DNA from: an uncultured Oscillospiraceae bacterium
GTDB taxonomy: Bacteria; Bacillota; Clostridia; Oscillospirales; Acutalibacteraceae
Direction of reading: 5' to 3'
DNA length: 6,336 bases
NCBI GenBank assembly: GCA_900552985.1
Contig: USBP01000090.1
Span: 1 to 6,336 of the forward strand
The notes beneath the pieces are model-generated. The model did not search any database, was not told the DNA's origin, and worked only from the letters and a program-made list of their open reading frames with translations. The position numbers were made by a program, and so were the translations under genes. Positions 1 to 6,200 of this stretch are shown in pieces. Position 1 is the stretch's first letter; every line of letters begins with the position of its first letter.

Positions 1-31
1 AAAAAAGGGGCCTGACTTTTCATCAGGCCCC
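1..31 (-). terminator. Rho-independent terminator, leftward
   Basis: A 9-bp perfect stem (GGGGCCTGA at 7-15 with TCAGGCCCC at 23-31) encloses a 7-base loop. Read on the minus strand it is followed by six T residues (the A run at 1-6), the classic intrinsic-terminator form. It would end a leftward transcript coming from the 30-160 region, or act as an attenuator for a gene beyond the left edge. No leftward coding gene is visible just upstream of it. Confidence 0.8.
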
Positions 32-64
32 GGTGGGGGAGTTCCTCCTTTCTTGCCAAGCTAC

Positions 65-98
65 AAAAATACCGCCCGTAGTCTCGTTTGGGCGGTAT
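65..98 (-). terminator. Second leftward hairpin with short T run
   Basis: ATACCGCCC (69-77) pairs perfectly with GGGCGGTAT (90-98) around a 12-base loop. On the minus strand the 3' arm runs into TTTTTG, so the hairpin resembles an intrinsic terminator or a stable RNA stem. An outer pairing of TGCCAA (54-59) with TTGGCA (111-116) could enclose it. It lies 38 bases before the stronger leftward terminator, so the two may belong to one small structured transcript. Confidence 0.45.
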
Positions 99-110
99 CT
101 CTGCGTAAGA

Positions 111-138
111 TTGGCAGTCCATTGTTAAATTTTATAAT
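111..138 (+). promoter_or_regulatory. Sigma-A type promoter
   Basis: The -35 box TTGGCA (111-116, five of six to consensus) and a perfect -10 box TATAAT (133-138) are separated by 16 bases. Transcription would start near 145 and read into the small ORFs at 184-482. A weak back-to-back promoter on the other strand may share the same AT-rich core (TATAAA, 131-136). Confidence 0.55.
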
Positions 139-183
139 GTTCCCTTTGTACACCGTTGCAAAGGAAAGGTAAAATCAAAACTG

Positions 184-273
184 ATGCAGGTGTGCGTCGT
201 GATTAACAGCATTTATGCCGCAGGTGCAGTTGCAATCATTGGTTTGGCGGTTTCAAGTTTGATTAACAGGTGA
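184..273 (+). CDS. Possible 29-residue hydrophobic small membrane peptide
   Basis: An ATG-initiated reading frame of 29 codons. Apart from a few polar residues near the start, its product is one continuous hydrophobic stretch (roughly residues 10-27: I-Y-A-A-G-A-V-A-I-I-G-L-A-V-S-S-L-I) ending in N-R, as expected for a single membrane-spanning helix. It sits about 40 bases after the predicted start of transcription of the promoter at 111-138. A purine-rich AAAGGAAAGG (160-169) precedes it, but the 14-base spacing to ATG is longer than ideal. Its stop overlaps the AGGTGA that could serve as ribosome site for the next ORF, suggesting translational coupling. I do not recognise a family. Short hydrophobic peptides of this size include type I toxins and regulatory membrane peptides, but nothing here fixes a role, and the ORF could be fortuitous. 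Confidence 0.35.
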   Translation: MQVCVVINSIYAAGAVAIIGLAVSSLINR

Positions 274-276
274 TAA

Positions 277-482
277 TTGAGCAACAACAGCTATGGTCAC
301 AATCAGGCGGAGGCGCGGATCAGGGAAACCTTGGGTGAGGACAAGATCAACGCCGGCCGCTTGCCGGTGGAAGCAGGGGATCCATCAACCGCAGCATCAA
401 GTACTGCGGCACCATCATCCGGGCACCGCAGGAAGTTCATGTGATCTGCGGACATTGCGGCGAGCCCTTCGAGCGGATATAA
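277..482 (+). pseudogene. Small Cys-rich protein gene split by a one-base frameshift
   Basis: Two protein-like halves lie in different frames. The first starts at TTG 277, begins L/M-S-N-N-S-Y-G-H-N-Q and runs 34 codons to ...G-R-L-P-V-E-A-G. In that frame it then continues as low-quality A/S/T/P-rich sequence to a TGA near 440. The second half begins at 378 as G-S-I-N-R-S-I-K-Y-C-G-T-I-I and ends ...V-I-C-G-H-C-G-E-P-F-E-R-I at TAA 480-482. Stepping back one base (or restoring one lost G) in GGGG at 376-379 joins them into a 68-residue protein with a CGHC knuckle plus an upstream Cys, a plausible metal site. AGGTGA (268-273) gives a short-spaced ribosome site for the TTG. I do not recognise the family. 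The shift could be a real mutation, a sequencing error in the G run, or less likely programmed frameshifting. Confidence 0.5.
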
Positions 483-492
483 ATATAGAAAT

Positions 493-524
493 GCGGGAGC
501 CGCAAGGTTCCCGCTAAATTGTTC
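493..524 (+). terminator. Hairpin terminator after the small ORFs
   Basis: GCGGGAGCC (493-501) pairs with GGTTCCCGC (506-514) with one G-T wobble around a GCAA tetraloop of the GNRA type. It is followed by TAAATTGTT, a moderate T-rich tail. It begins 11 bases after the stop of the split Cys-rich ORF, the right place to end that transcript. Confidence 0.5.
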
Positions 525-737
525 CTGTTGAAAGATGGGGCGTTGTCCGGGAGCGGATACTTTTTAGCGTTTTCTCGTTTCTGCTGCAAGAGAGCCAGAC
601 AAAGGGAGTGCAAAAATGGGCCGCTATGGGACTATGTGATCGCCGCAATAGGAAGCGGCTGATGGCGGCCTAATCCGCCAAGTCCACGAAAAACGGAAAA
701 AGCCCGGAGAGCCCGTAACTGAGCTTTTCAGGCATAG
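525..737. other. Unassigned spacer with short hairpins and a seven-codon ORF
   Basis: No convincing gene. A good ribosome site GGGAG (604-608) lies seven bases before ATG 616, but that frame stops after seven codons (M-G-R-Y-G-T-M). One base away, another frame reads G-P-L-W-D-Y-V-I-A-A-I-G-S-G and then stops, so a decayed small gene is possible. Short stems GCCGC/GCGGC (642-646 with 655-659) and GGCGG/CCGCC (664-668 with 675-679) occur. GGCCGC (619-624) can alternatively pair with GCGGCC (665-670). No promoter with both boxes was found. Confidence 0.3.
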
Positions 738-778
738 ATACAAAAACAGCCCTCCGATTTGGAAGGCTGTTTTTGTAT
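738..778. terminator. Strong bidirectional terminator
   Basis: Perfect 14-bp inverted arms, ATACAAAAACAGCC (738-751) and GGCTGTTTTTGTAT (765-778), enclose a 13-base loop. Each strand ends in a T-rich 3' arm, so it can work both ways. Leftward, it lies 20 bases after the 3' end of the tRNA gene and is its natural terminator; rightward, it closes the unassigned spacer. Confidence 0.8.
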
Positions 779-797
779 GAAAGATTGCCCCTTGATA

Positions 798-874
798 TGG
801 TCGGAGTGACGGGACTTGAACCCATGGCCTCTTGGTCCCGAACCAAGCGCGATACCAAACTTCGCCACACCCCG
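798..874 (-). tRNA. tRNA-Pro (anticodon CGG)
   Basis: On the minus strand a complete 77-base cloverleaf can be drawn. The acceptor stem is CGGGGTG with CACTCCG (one G-U pair). The D stem is GCGA/TCGC, with GG in its loop. The anticodon stem CTTGG/CCAAG holds the 7-base loop TTCGGGA. The T stem ATGGG/CCCGT holds loop TTCAAGT. The discriminator base is A and CCA is encoded in the gene. The central CGG reads proline codon CCG. The gene stands alone, with its own promoter 15 bases upstream of the mature 5' end and a strong terminator 20 bases after the 3' end. Confidence 0.96.
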
Positions 875-895
875 ATATTGCAGACAACGGTGACT

Positions 896-924
896 ATTAT
901 ATACGAAGCTCTGCAAAAAATCAA
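896..924 (-). promoter_or_regulatory. Promoter of the tRNA-Pro gene
   Basis: On the minus strand, TTGATT (919-924, four of six to the -35 consensus) is followed after 17 bases by a perfect TATAAT (896-901). Transcription would start near 889, leaving about 15 bases of leader before the mature tRNA 5' end at 874. Confidence 0.7.
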
Positions 925-1017
925 GGCTTTTTTCAAAAAAATCCCGCTTCTGTGCATAAGGCCATGGGAGCGTTTCGATCCCCCACAGCACTTTTCATAA
1001 ATCAGAAGCATAGCCCA
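925..1017. other. Spacer between tRNA promoter and DUF1294 operon end
   Basis: No gene is supported. On the minus strand GCTTCTG (near 1003) could pair with CAGAAGC (near 949), followed by GGGATTTTTTT. This may be a second, weaker leftward stop signal ahead of the tRNA promoter, but the loop of roughly 50 bases makes it uncertain. The T/A runs at 928-942 can also fold on themselves. Confidence 0.25.
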
Positions 1018-1041
1018 TAAAAATAGGCAAGACGCTTTGCC
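1018..1041 (-). terminator. Possible weak terminator of the DUF1294 operon
   Basis: On the minus strand GGCAA (1037-1041) pairs with TTGCC (1026-1030) around AGCGTC and is followed by TATTTTT. The stem is only five base pairs. Two further GGCAA/TTGCC elements lie between here and the stop at 1110 (near 1062-1068 and 1094-1099), so alternative pairings are possible. Confidence 0.35.
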
Positions 1042-1109
1042 GCTTAAAATGCTGCTCCGACGGGCAAACCGTTTCACAGGAAGCTTGTCATATCTTGCCG
1101 AACCAGCAG

Positions 1110-1397
1110 TCAGTGTGTTATAGTCCAGTAGAGGACTGAGGCCAGCAGGACTGCCTGGAGGGCAATTTCCGCCGGAAGGCCCCACATGAATTTTCGATGC
1201 AGGGTTTTGTGGCGGATCACCCGCATTGTCGCATACATAGCAGGCGCGCCGCCGGCCAGGCCAAGGAGCATCAGCGTTCGCTCCGGCACACGCCTTGCGC
1301 CGCGTTTCGCCTGTTGTTTATCGTGGACAGTGAGCCATATGGCTGCCAGGGAGATCAGCAGGGCATATCCGCACACAGCGAGGATCCACAGCTTCAT
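1110..1397 (-). CDS. DUF1294 family small membrane protein
   Basis: A 95-residue integral membrane protein of the DUF1294 family (YsdA-like), function unknown. Hydrophobic segments lie at about residues 3-22, 40-58 and 70-92, giving three membrane spans. Typical family features are visible: D-K-Q-Q-A after the first span, the R-V-P-E turn before the second, a glycine-rich L-A-G-G-A stretch, then R-H-K-T and F-M-W-G-L-P before the last helix. The length is normal for the family. The start ATG (1395-1397) overlaps the TGA of the zinc-ribbon gene in an ATGA motif, so the two are almost certainly co-transcribed and translationally coupled. No catalytic motif is evident. Confidence 0.85.
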   Translation of the reverse strand: MKLWILAVCGYALLISLAAIWLTVHDKQQAKRGARRVPERTLMLLGLAGGAPAMYATMRVIRHKTLHRKFMWGLPAEIALQAVLLASVLYWTITH

Positions 1398-1705
1398 CGA
1401 TCCGTTCCCCCAGCGGCTGGACGCTTCCCCGGCTGAACCGGCGTGAGCTGCTGTGCTAGAAAGGCCGGGTTCCCATTTTCAAACGCTTTAACAGCGCTTT
1501 GCGCCAGCTCAAACACGGCTGCGCACTGGGGACAGACCGTGAAATAACGGCTATTGAAGGAATGTACGGGAATTTCCATGATCTTAAACAGTTCAAAGCT
1601 ATTGAAAATCGGCATCTCGACCGCCTTGCCGCAGGCAGGGCAGTTGAGCGCGGGTGAATTGCCGGCCGGTTTGATTTTGCTGTGAAAGCGGGCAGGTGAA
1701 AACAT
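1394..1705 (-). CDS. Zinc-ribbon protein (zinc_ribbon_15-like)
   Basis: A 103-residue soluble protein with two CxxC knuckles, C22-P-A-C25 and C58-P-Q-C61, 32 residues apart. They bracket a segment F-K-I-M-E-I-P-V-H-S-F and are followed by F-E-L. This resembles the zinc_ribbon_15 family, in which CPxC, a hydrophobic ...F-x-I-P... strand and C-x-x-C-x-x-x-F-x-L follow one another. It should bind one zinc ion structurally; the target is unknown. The ATG start is supported by an excellent ribosome site, GGAGGGAG (1710-1717 on the minus strand), just upstream. The last 25 residues (L-T-P-V-Q-P-G-K-R-P...) look disordered. It is the first gene of a two-gene leftward operon with DUF1294, driven by the promoter at 1799-1827. 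Confidence 0.75.
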   Translation of the reverse strand: MFSPARFHSKIKPAGNSPALNCPACGKAVEMPIFNSFELFKIMEIPVHSFNSRYFTVCPQCAAVFELAQSAVKAFENGNPAFLAQQLTPVQPGKRPAAGGTDR

Positions 1706-1798
1706 CTTGCTCCCTCCATGACGCTTGAAAGCGTTTATCTTTTATGGAAACACGGGTTGCGCTCTTTCTTTATAATAATACCATGTGGTTCCATCCTT

Positions 1799-1827
1799 AT
1801 CGTATTCATATTTTGGCTGCCTGTCAA
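1799..1827 (-). promoter_or_regulatory. Promoter of the zinc-ribbon/DUF1294 operon
   Basis: On the minus strand a perfect TTGACA (1822-1827) is followed after 17 bases by TACGAT (1799-1804, four of six). Transcription would start near 1792, giving an untranslated leader of about 87 bases that includes a small ACGCT/AGCGT hairpin (1721-1734). Confidence 0.5.
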
Positions 1828-1842
1828 GCCGCCGTGTAAAAT
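1813..1842 (+). promoter_or_regulatory. Possible promoter of the GHL10 lipoprotein gene
   Basis: TTGGCT (1813-1818, four of six) and TAAAAT (1837-1842, five of six) are separated by 18 bases, with a predicted start near 1849. The -35 box of the divergent operon (1822-1827) falls inside this spacer, so the two promoters would compete for the polymerase. The boxes are only moderate matches. Confidence 0.35.
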
Positions 1843-1870
1843 TATGCCGGGAAAGAGGCGAATATGATCT

Positions 1871-3145
1871 ATGAAACGTATTCTGATTACCCTGATCTTC
1901 TGCCTGCTGCTTTTTACTGGTATGGCCTCCTGCACAGGGGATCCGCAGCAGGAGACGCCGTCACAGGATGCCAGCCCTGTTTCCACATCGCAAGCCGGGG
2001 ATACCGGCGAGGAAGCGCAGGAGCTGCGCGCGGTTTGGATCACCTATTATGAGCTTTCCATGGAGGCGGAAAAGGGTGGAGACGAGGCTTCCTTTTATCA
2101 GAAAGTGGACGAGATGTTCAGCCGGGTGCAGCAAGCCGGGCTGAATACAGTGATTGTGCAGGTGCGCCCATACTCGGATGCCTTCTATCCTTCTGAGATA
2201 TTTCCGTGGAGTGCATATTTGACCGGCACACAGGGGAAAGATCCTGGGTATGATCCCCTGGCTGTTCTGGTGGAACGAGCGCATGCGCATCAGCTTGAAC
2301 TCCACGCTTGGATAAACCCGTACCGTGTTGCTTACAATACGGATTTCTCCCTGCTGTCCTCGGAGAATCCTGCGCGGAAGTGGAAGGAGGATGACGAGAG
2401 CGCCAATGACAGCTGGCTTTTCGTGCTGGAGAATGGGATTTATTACAATCCGGCTATCCCTGAGGTGCAGCGCATGATTATTGACGGTGTGCGGGAGATC
2501 GTGCGCAATTATGAGGTGGACGGCATCCACATGGATGATTATTTCTACCCTTCTACCGATGCGGCGATTGACCGGGCACAATATGAGGCCTATATGGAGG
2601 CTGGCGGCCAATGTTCCCTGGCAGATTGGCGGCGTGAGAATGTGAACACCTTTGTCAGCGGCCTTTATGCGGCAGTGAAGGCCATACGGCCTCAGGTGCA
2701 GGTAGGGATCAGCCCCGCCGGGGATATTGAAAAAAATCGGGAGGAACTGTATGCAGACGCCGCGCGTTGGGGCGGAGAGGAGGGCTATGTGGATTACCTG
2801 ATGCCGCAGCTTTACTATGGCTTTGAAAACAGCGCAAGCCCTTTTGAGGAGACGGCCCGCCAGTGGGCAAGGCTGATTCGTTGTGACAGCGTGAAGCTCT
2901 ATGCGGGCTTGGCCGTCTACAAGAGTGGGGAAGAGGATCTCTATGCGGGCCCGGAGAATGATGCGCAATCGGGCCCCCGCTACGAATGGATGCATAGCAG
3001 CGACATTATTTCCCGCCAGGTAAGCTTCCTGCGGTCGGGAAAGCCTTATGCGGGTTTTGCACTGTATTCCTGGCAGTATTCCTTTGGCGATTCAATGACA
3101 GAAAGTTTAAAAAAAGAGTTGAATTCTTTAAAAAATATCTTATAA
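1871..3145 (+). CDS. GHL10 (DUF187) glycosyl hydrolase-like lipoprotein
   Basis: A 424-residue exported protein of the glycosyl hydrolase-like 10 family (PF02638/DUF187), a TIM-barrel family usually linked to cell-wall or extracellular glycans; the substrate cannot be told from sequence. Residues 1-20 form a lipoprotein signal ending M-A-S-C21, followed by a short Q/T/S/D-rich linker. The barrel starts at E51-L-R-A-V-W-I-T-Y. Family motifs are intact: V96-Q-V-R-P-Y-S-D-A-F-Y-P, H145-A-W-I-N-P-Y-R, G218-I-H-M-D-D-Y-F-Y-P with two adjacent acids (D222, D223), V-G-I-S-P-A-G near 278, Y-L-M-P-Q-L-Y-Y-G near 309, and a final G-F-A-L-Y-S-W strand. ATG 1871 is preferred because it alone gives the signal peptide; the purine-rich GAAAGAGG (1851-1858) lies 12 bases upstream. 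It precedes the amidase lipoprotein by 154 bases, and the two likely act at the same site outside the membrane. Confidence 0.92.
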   Translation: MKRILITLIFCLLLFTGMASCTGDPQQETPSQDASPVSTSQAGDTGEEAQELRAVWITYYELSMEAEKGGDEASFYQKVDEMFSRVQQAGLNTVIVQVRPYSDAFYPSEIFPWSAYLTGTQGKDPGYDPLAVLVERAHAHQLELHAWINPYRVAYNTDFSLLSSENPARKWKEDDESANDSWLFVLENGIYYNPAIPEVQRMIIDGVREIVRNYEVDGIHMDDYFYPSTDAAIDRAQYEAYMEAGGQCSLADWRRENVNTFVSGLYAAVKAIRPQVQVGISPAGDIEKNREELYADAARWGGEEGYVDYLMPQLYYGFENSASPFEETARQWARLIRCDSVKLYAGLAVYKSGEEDLYAGPENDAQSGPRYEWMHSSDIISRQVSFLRSGKPYAGFALYSWQYSFGDSMTESLKKELNSLKNIL

Positions 3146-3207
3146 TAGAATAAAACACTTCGTTTTGAGAAGAATGCCTCAACAAAGCAGCATGGGGCGT
3201 AGAATTG
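3146..3207 (+). other. Spacer after the GHL10 gene without a clear terminator
   Basis: Only weak pairings are seen, for example TTGAG/CTCAA (about 3164-3181) with an eight-base loop and no T run. Transcription of the GHL10 gene may therefore continue into the amidase gene in addition to the latter's own promoter. Confidence 0.3.
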
Positions 3208-3209
3208 GC

Positions 3210-3239
3210 TTGACAAGCGGCATGTGTACGACCTATGAT
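3210..3239 (+). promoter_or_regulatory. Promoter of the amidase lipoprotein gene
   Basis: A perfect TTGACA (3210-3215) and TATGAT (3234-3239, five of six) are separated by 18 bases, with a predicted start near 3246. The -35 box is embedded in an 11-bp inverted repeat GCTTG-A-CAAGC (3208-3218), a possible operator. Two more TTGACA copies follow (3251-3256 and 3265-3270) but lack a matching -10 box. Confidence 0.6.
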
Positions 3240-3287
3240 GATAAAAGAGCTTGACAGCACGTGTTTGACAAAACAGATTCTTGTACT

Positions 3288-3292
3288 GGGGG
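3288..3292 (+). promoter_or_regulatory. Ribosome binding site that sets the amidase start
   Basis: GGGGG (3288-3292) lies seven bases before GTG 3300. The alternative in-frame GTG at 3261 has no purine-rich site in front and would be only about 15 bases from the predicted transcript start. This site, with the signal peptide beginning M-K-K-L-R-K at 3300, favours the downstream start. Confidence 0.6.
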
Positions 3293-3299
3293 ATCGGTC

Positions 3300-6200
3300 G
3301 TGAAAAAATTGAGGAAAGAGCAGTGGATTTCGCTGGGCTTGATTGTATGCGTGCTGGGTGTGATTACTGGCTGCACGGTTTTAAAGCATTTTTCCGGGGC
3401 GGATCGCGTTCCGGAGGGGAGCGCCGTGGATGTGGTGCAGCAGGGCACGGGGGAGACGCAGCAGGCGTCTCCACAGGTGGAAAAGAGCCTGCCGCGCGGA
3501 GCAGGGGCCTGGCTGACGGCGGGCGTTGATTTTCCGGTAAAATCCTCTGTGGAGAAGGCGCGCAGCGGAATTGAGGAGGCGCTGGATTATGCTGCGGAGT
3601 ATGCCTCGGCAACGGTATTTTTAGAGGCCATAGAACGCGGCGAGGCGATCGTGGTATCCTCCTCCGGCGATGAAGTGGATACGCTGCGCTATGCACTGGA
3701 GCGCGCTGTCGCAAAGGGCTTTCAGCCAGTGGTGTGCGTGCCTGCTGCGGATTTTATCAAAATTAGCGGGCAGGGGCTTTCTGTGGATGAAGATGCTTTT
3801 GCCGCTTTTTGCAAGGATTATCAGCCGGAAGCGTTGCTCCTTTCTGATTTGCGCAGCCTGGATTTCTCCGTTTGGGAGGCTCCCGCGAGTGAAAAGCAAG
3901 CGGCCCTGACCCGGGCGGTCGAGCAACTGCGCAACGCTGCGGAAGAATCGGTAGCCAGCCTTGTTTTCGGGGTGGAATCCTCTCTGGTCTGGTCGAATGA
4001 GGCGAGCGGGACAAAGGCCTCCTACGAAAGCCTGCAGGATGGCTTTGCCGATGTGAAAGGCTGGATGGAGGAAAAACTCACAGATTTTGTCTATCTCTCC
4101 TGTGCGCCGCTGACGGCGGATCAATCTACGCCGCTGCAAACGGTGGCTTCCTGGTGGAATGATCTGGCGGTGGAGACCGGAGCGGCTCTCTACATGGAGC
4201 ACCGTGTTTCATCCAGCCTTGCCACGGAGACGAACGGCCTGCTGCCGGACGAGTTGGCCTCTCAGATGAGCATTGTCGCGCAAAATGGCGCGTTCTTCGG
4301 CAGCGTGCTTGACTCCGTCTCCGCCCTGGAGGAGGCGCAGTATGGCGATAACGCCTTTGTTCGGTCTTTCCTGACAGGCGGCGCCGCCGCTGTGCAGAAG
4401 GAAGCCAAGCTTGCGGTTTTAAATTATCCGGATCTCCAATTCACAGCGAAAAAGGGCGAACTCACCTTCCTGGGCACAAGCGTGCCGGGCACCGAGCTCA
4501 CCTGCAATGGCAAAAAAGTTACCCAATCGCGGTTTGGATGTTTTTCGTATACCGTCAATTTAGAAAAGGGGAAAAATACGGTTCTCTTCCAGCAAGGGGA
4601 ACGCACGCTTTCCTATACTGTCACTTTTGATGAAACACTCATCCGCTCTGTCGCGCCGATGTCGGCCACCCGTGCCAGCGGGGGAGCCAAGCTGGAAATC
4701 ACGGCGATTGCGGTGCGTGATGCGAAGGTCTATGCAGAAATTAACGGCGTCACTGTGCAGATGAAGCCGGGCGGCGGCGATGAGGAAGAGCCGGAAGTAA
4801 AAGATTCCAATTTTATCTCTTATATCGGCACCTATACGCTTCCCAAGAGCCAGGAGAGCGCGCGTAATATCGGTAGCTTCACCGTGTATGTGACCTATGA
4901 TGGGCGTACGGCACAGATGCAGGGCGGCAGCGTTACGGTCAACGCCAAGCCGCCGGAGATCAAAATCCCGATTGTGGAGCCGGACGAGCCTTCTGATACC
5001 ACCACGGGCGGTGCCTCTGATACGACGCAGGGAGGTTCTTCTACCAACCCTGGTACGACGGGCGGCAGCGGGGCAGACGACTATTTTGCCAAGCAGCTTA
5101 CCCCTTACCAATCCAACGGGGTGCCGGGCTTTGCACGGATGTGCGAGGTAACCTCTGACGATGCGGAGACACTGCCCGGCAATACCTCCAACGACGCCTG
5201 CGGCCCGACTTATGTGCCGATTCTCAAGGGCACCTTTGACTATATCGTGGAAGAGACGAGCTATGGCAGCAACTGGTATTATAAGCTGAAATCCGGCCGT
5301 CGTGTGTATCAGGAGGATGTCAAAGAAATCCCCAAGGGCTATATGATGCCCAGTAACTCCCTGAAGGTAAAATCCTCCGCCACCAGCGGCGATACCAATA
5401 TCACGCTGTATACAAAGTGGAAGGTGCCGGTCGATGTGGCCTTCACACCGCAGAAATATGTCAACAGCTCCGACAACCGGCCCTATGCGGTCAACAGCTT
5501 CACTGCCCAAAGCGTGGATTTTGTGTTCAACTATACTGCTGCGGCCAGCGGCAGCGTGAATCTTTCCGGCAGTAACGTATTCAGCAAGGCGGAGTGGATT
5601 GTTGACAGGGCCAATCTGAAAACGACCCTGCGCCTGTATCTGAAGCAGACCGGCTCGTTCTTCGGCTATTCAATGCAGTACAACGCGGATGGTAGCCTGA
5701 CTATTTCGCTGAAAAACAGCGGAGGCACCTCCCTGAGCGGCTATACCATCATGCTTGACCCGGGGCATGGGGGAAAGGATCCCGGCGCGGGCAGCTCGGC
5801 GGGCTGGGAAGCGCCTACGAATCTGGCGATTGCCAAAAAGGTGCAGCAAAAGCTGCAGGCCGCTGGCGCTGCCGTTCTCATGACGCGCTCGAGCGACAGT
5901 TATGTGGAGCTGGATGCGCGGCGTGATGCACAGCGCTCCAAAAAGCCGGATCTCTTTATCAGCATCCACTGTGATGCGGCGGATACCAGCAGCGCCTTGG
6001 GCACGACGGGGTATTATTATACGCCCTATTCCTATGATCTGGCCAATGCGATCCATAAGCGGCTGGTCAGCACCTGGCGGGATCAAATCTATAAGGGCTC
6101 CAGCGTGACGGTATCGAAGATTGACCGCGGCACGCGGTTCTATCCCTTCCGCGTCACCCGGGTGCAGGAGTGCCCGTCGGTGCTGATTGAATATGGATTT

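Noticed and set aside
376..382. Programmed -1 frameshift site in the CGHC gene
   Set aside because: The bases do not form a canonical slippery heptamer and no clear downstream stimulatory pseudoknot was seen; a simple indel is the simpler reading.
293..517. 74-codon ATG ORF on the plus strand
   Set aside because: Arg-rich out-of-frame reading of the split CGHC gene; the other two frames look far more protein-like in their respective halves.
1..600. CRISPR array or insertion sequence at the left end
   Set aside because: No regularly spaced repeats, terminal inverted repeats with target duplications, or transposase-like ORF were found.
955..990. tRNA T-arm-like sequence GTTTCGATCCCC
   Set aside because: No matching acceptor, D or anticodon stems could be placed around it on either strand.
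670..1185. 171-codon minus-strand ORF across the tRNA-Pro region
   Set aside because: It runs straight through the tRNA gene, its promoter and its terminator, overlaps the DUF1294 gene end, and has no protein-like motif.
1961..2995. 344-codon minus-strand ORF opposite the GHL10 gene
   Set aside because: It is antisense to a clearly recognised gene family member; the translation is His/Arg/Ile-rich and lacks any domain, as expected for a shadow frame in GC-rich coding DNA.
3261..3299. Upstream GTG start adding 13 residues to the amidase protein
   Set aside because: No ribosome site precedes it and the extension would put polar residues before the basic start of the signal peptide; GTG 3300 fits better.
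4560..5510. 316-codon minus-strand ORF opposite the amidase gene
   Set aside because: Antisense shadow with Arg/His/Gly-rich composition, no ribosome site and no recognisable motif, while the plus strand codes for a complete amidase protein.
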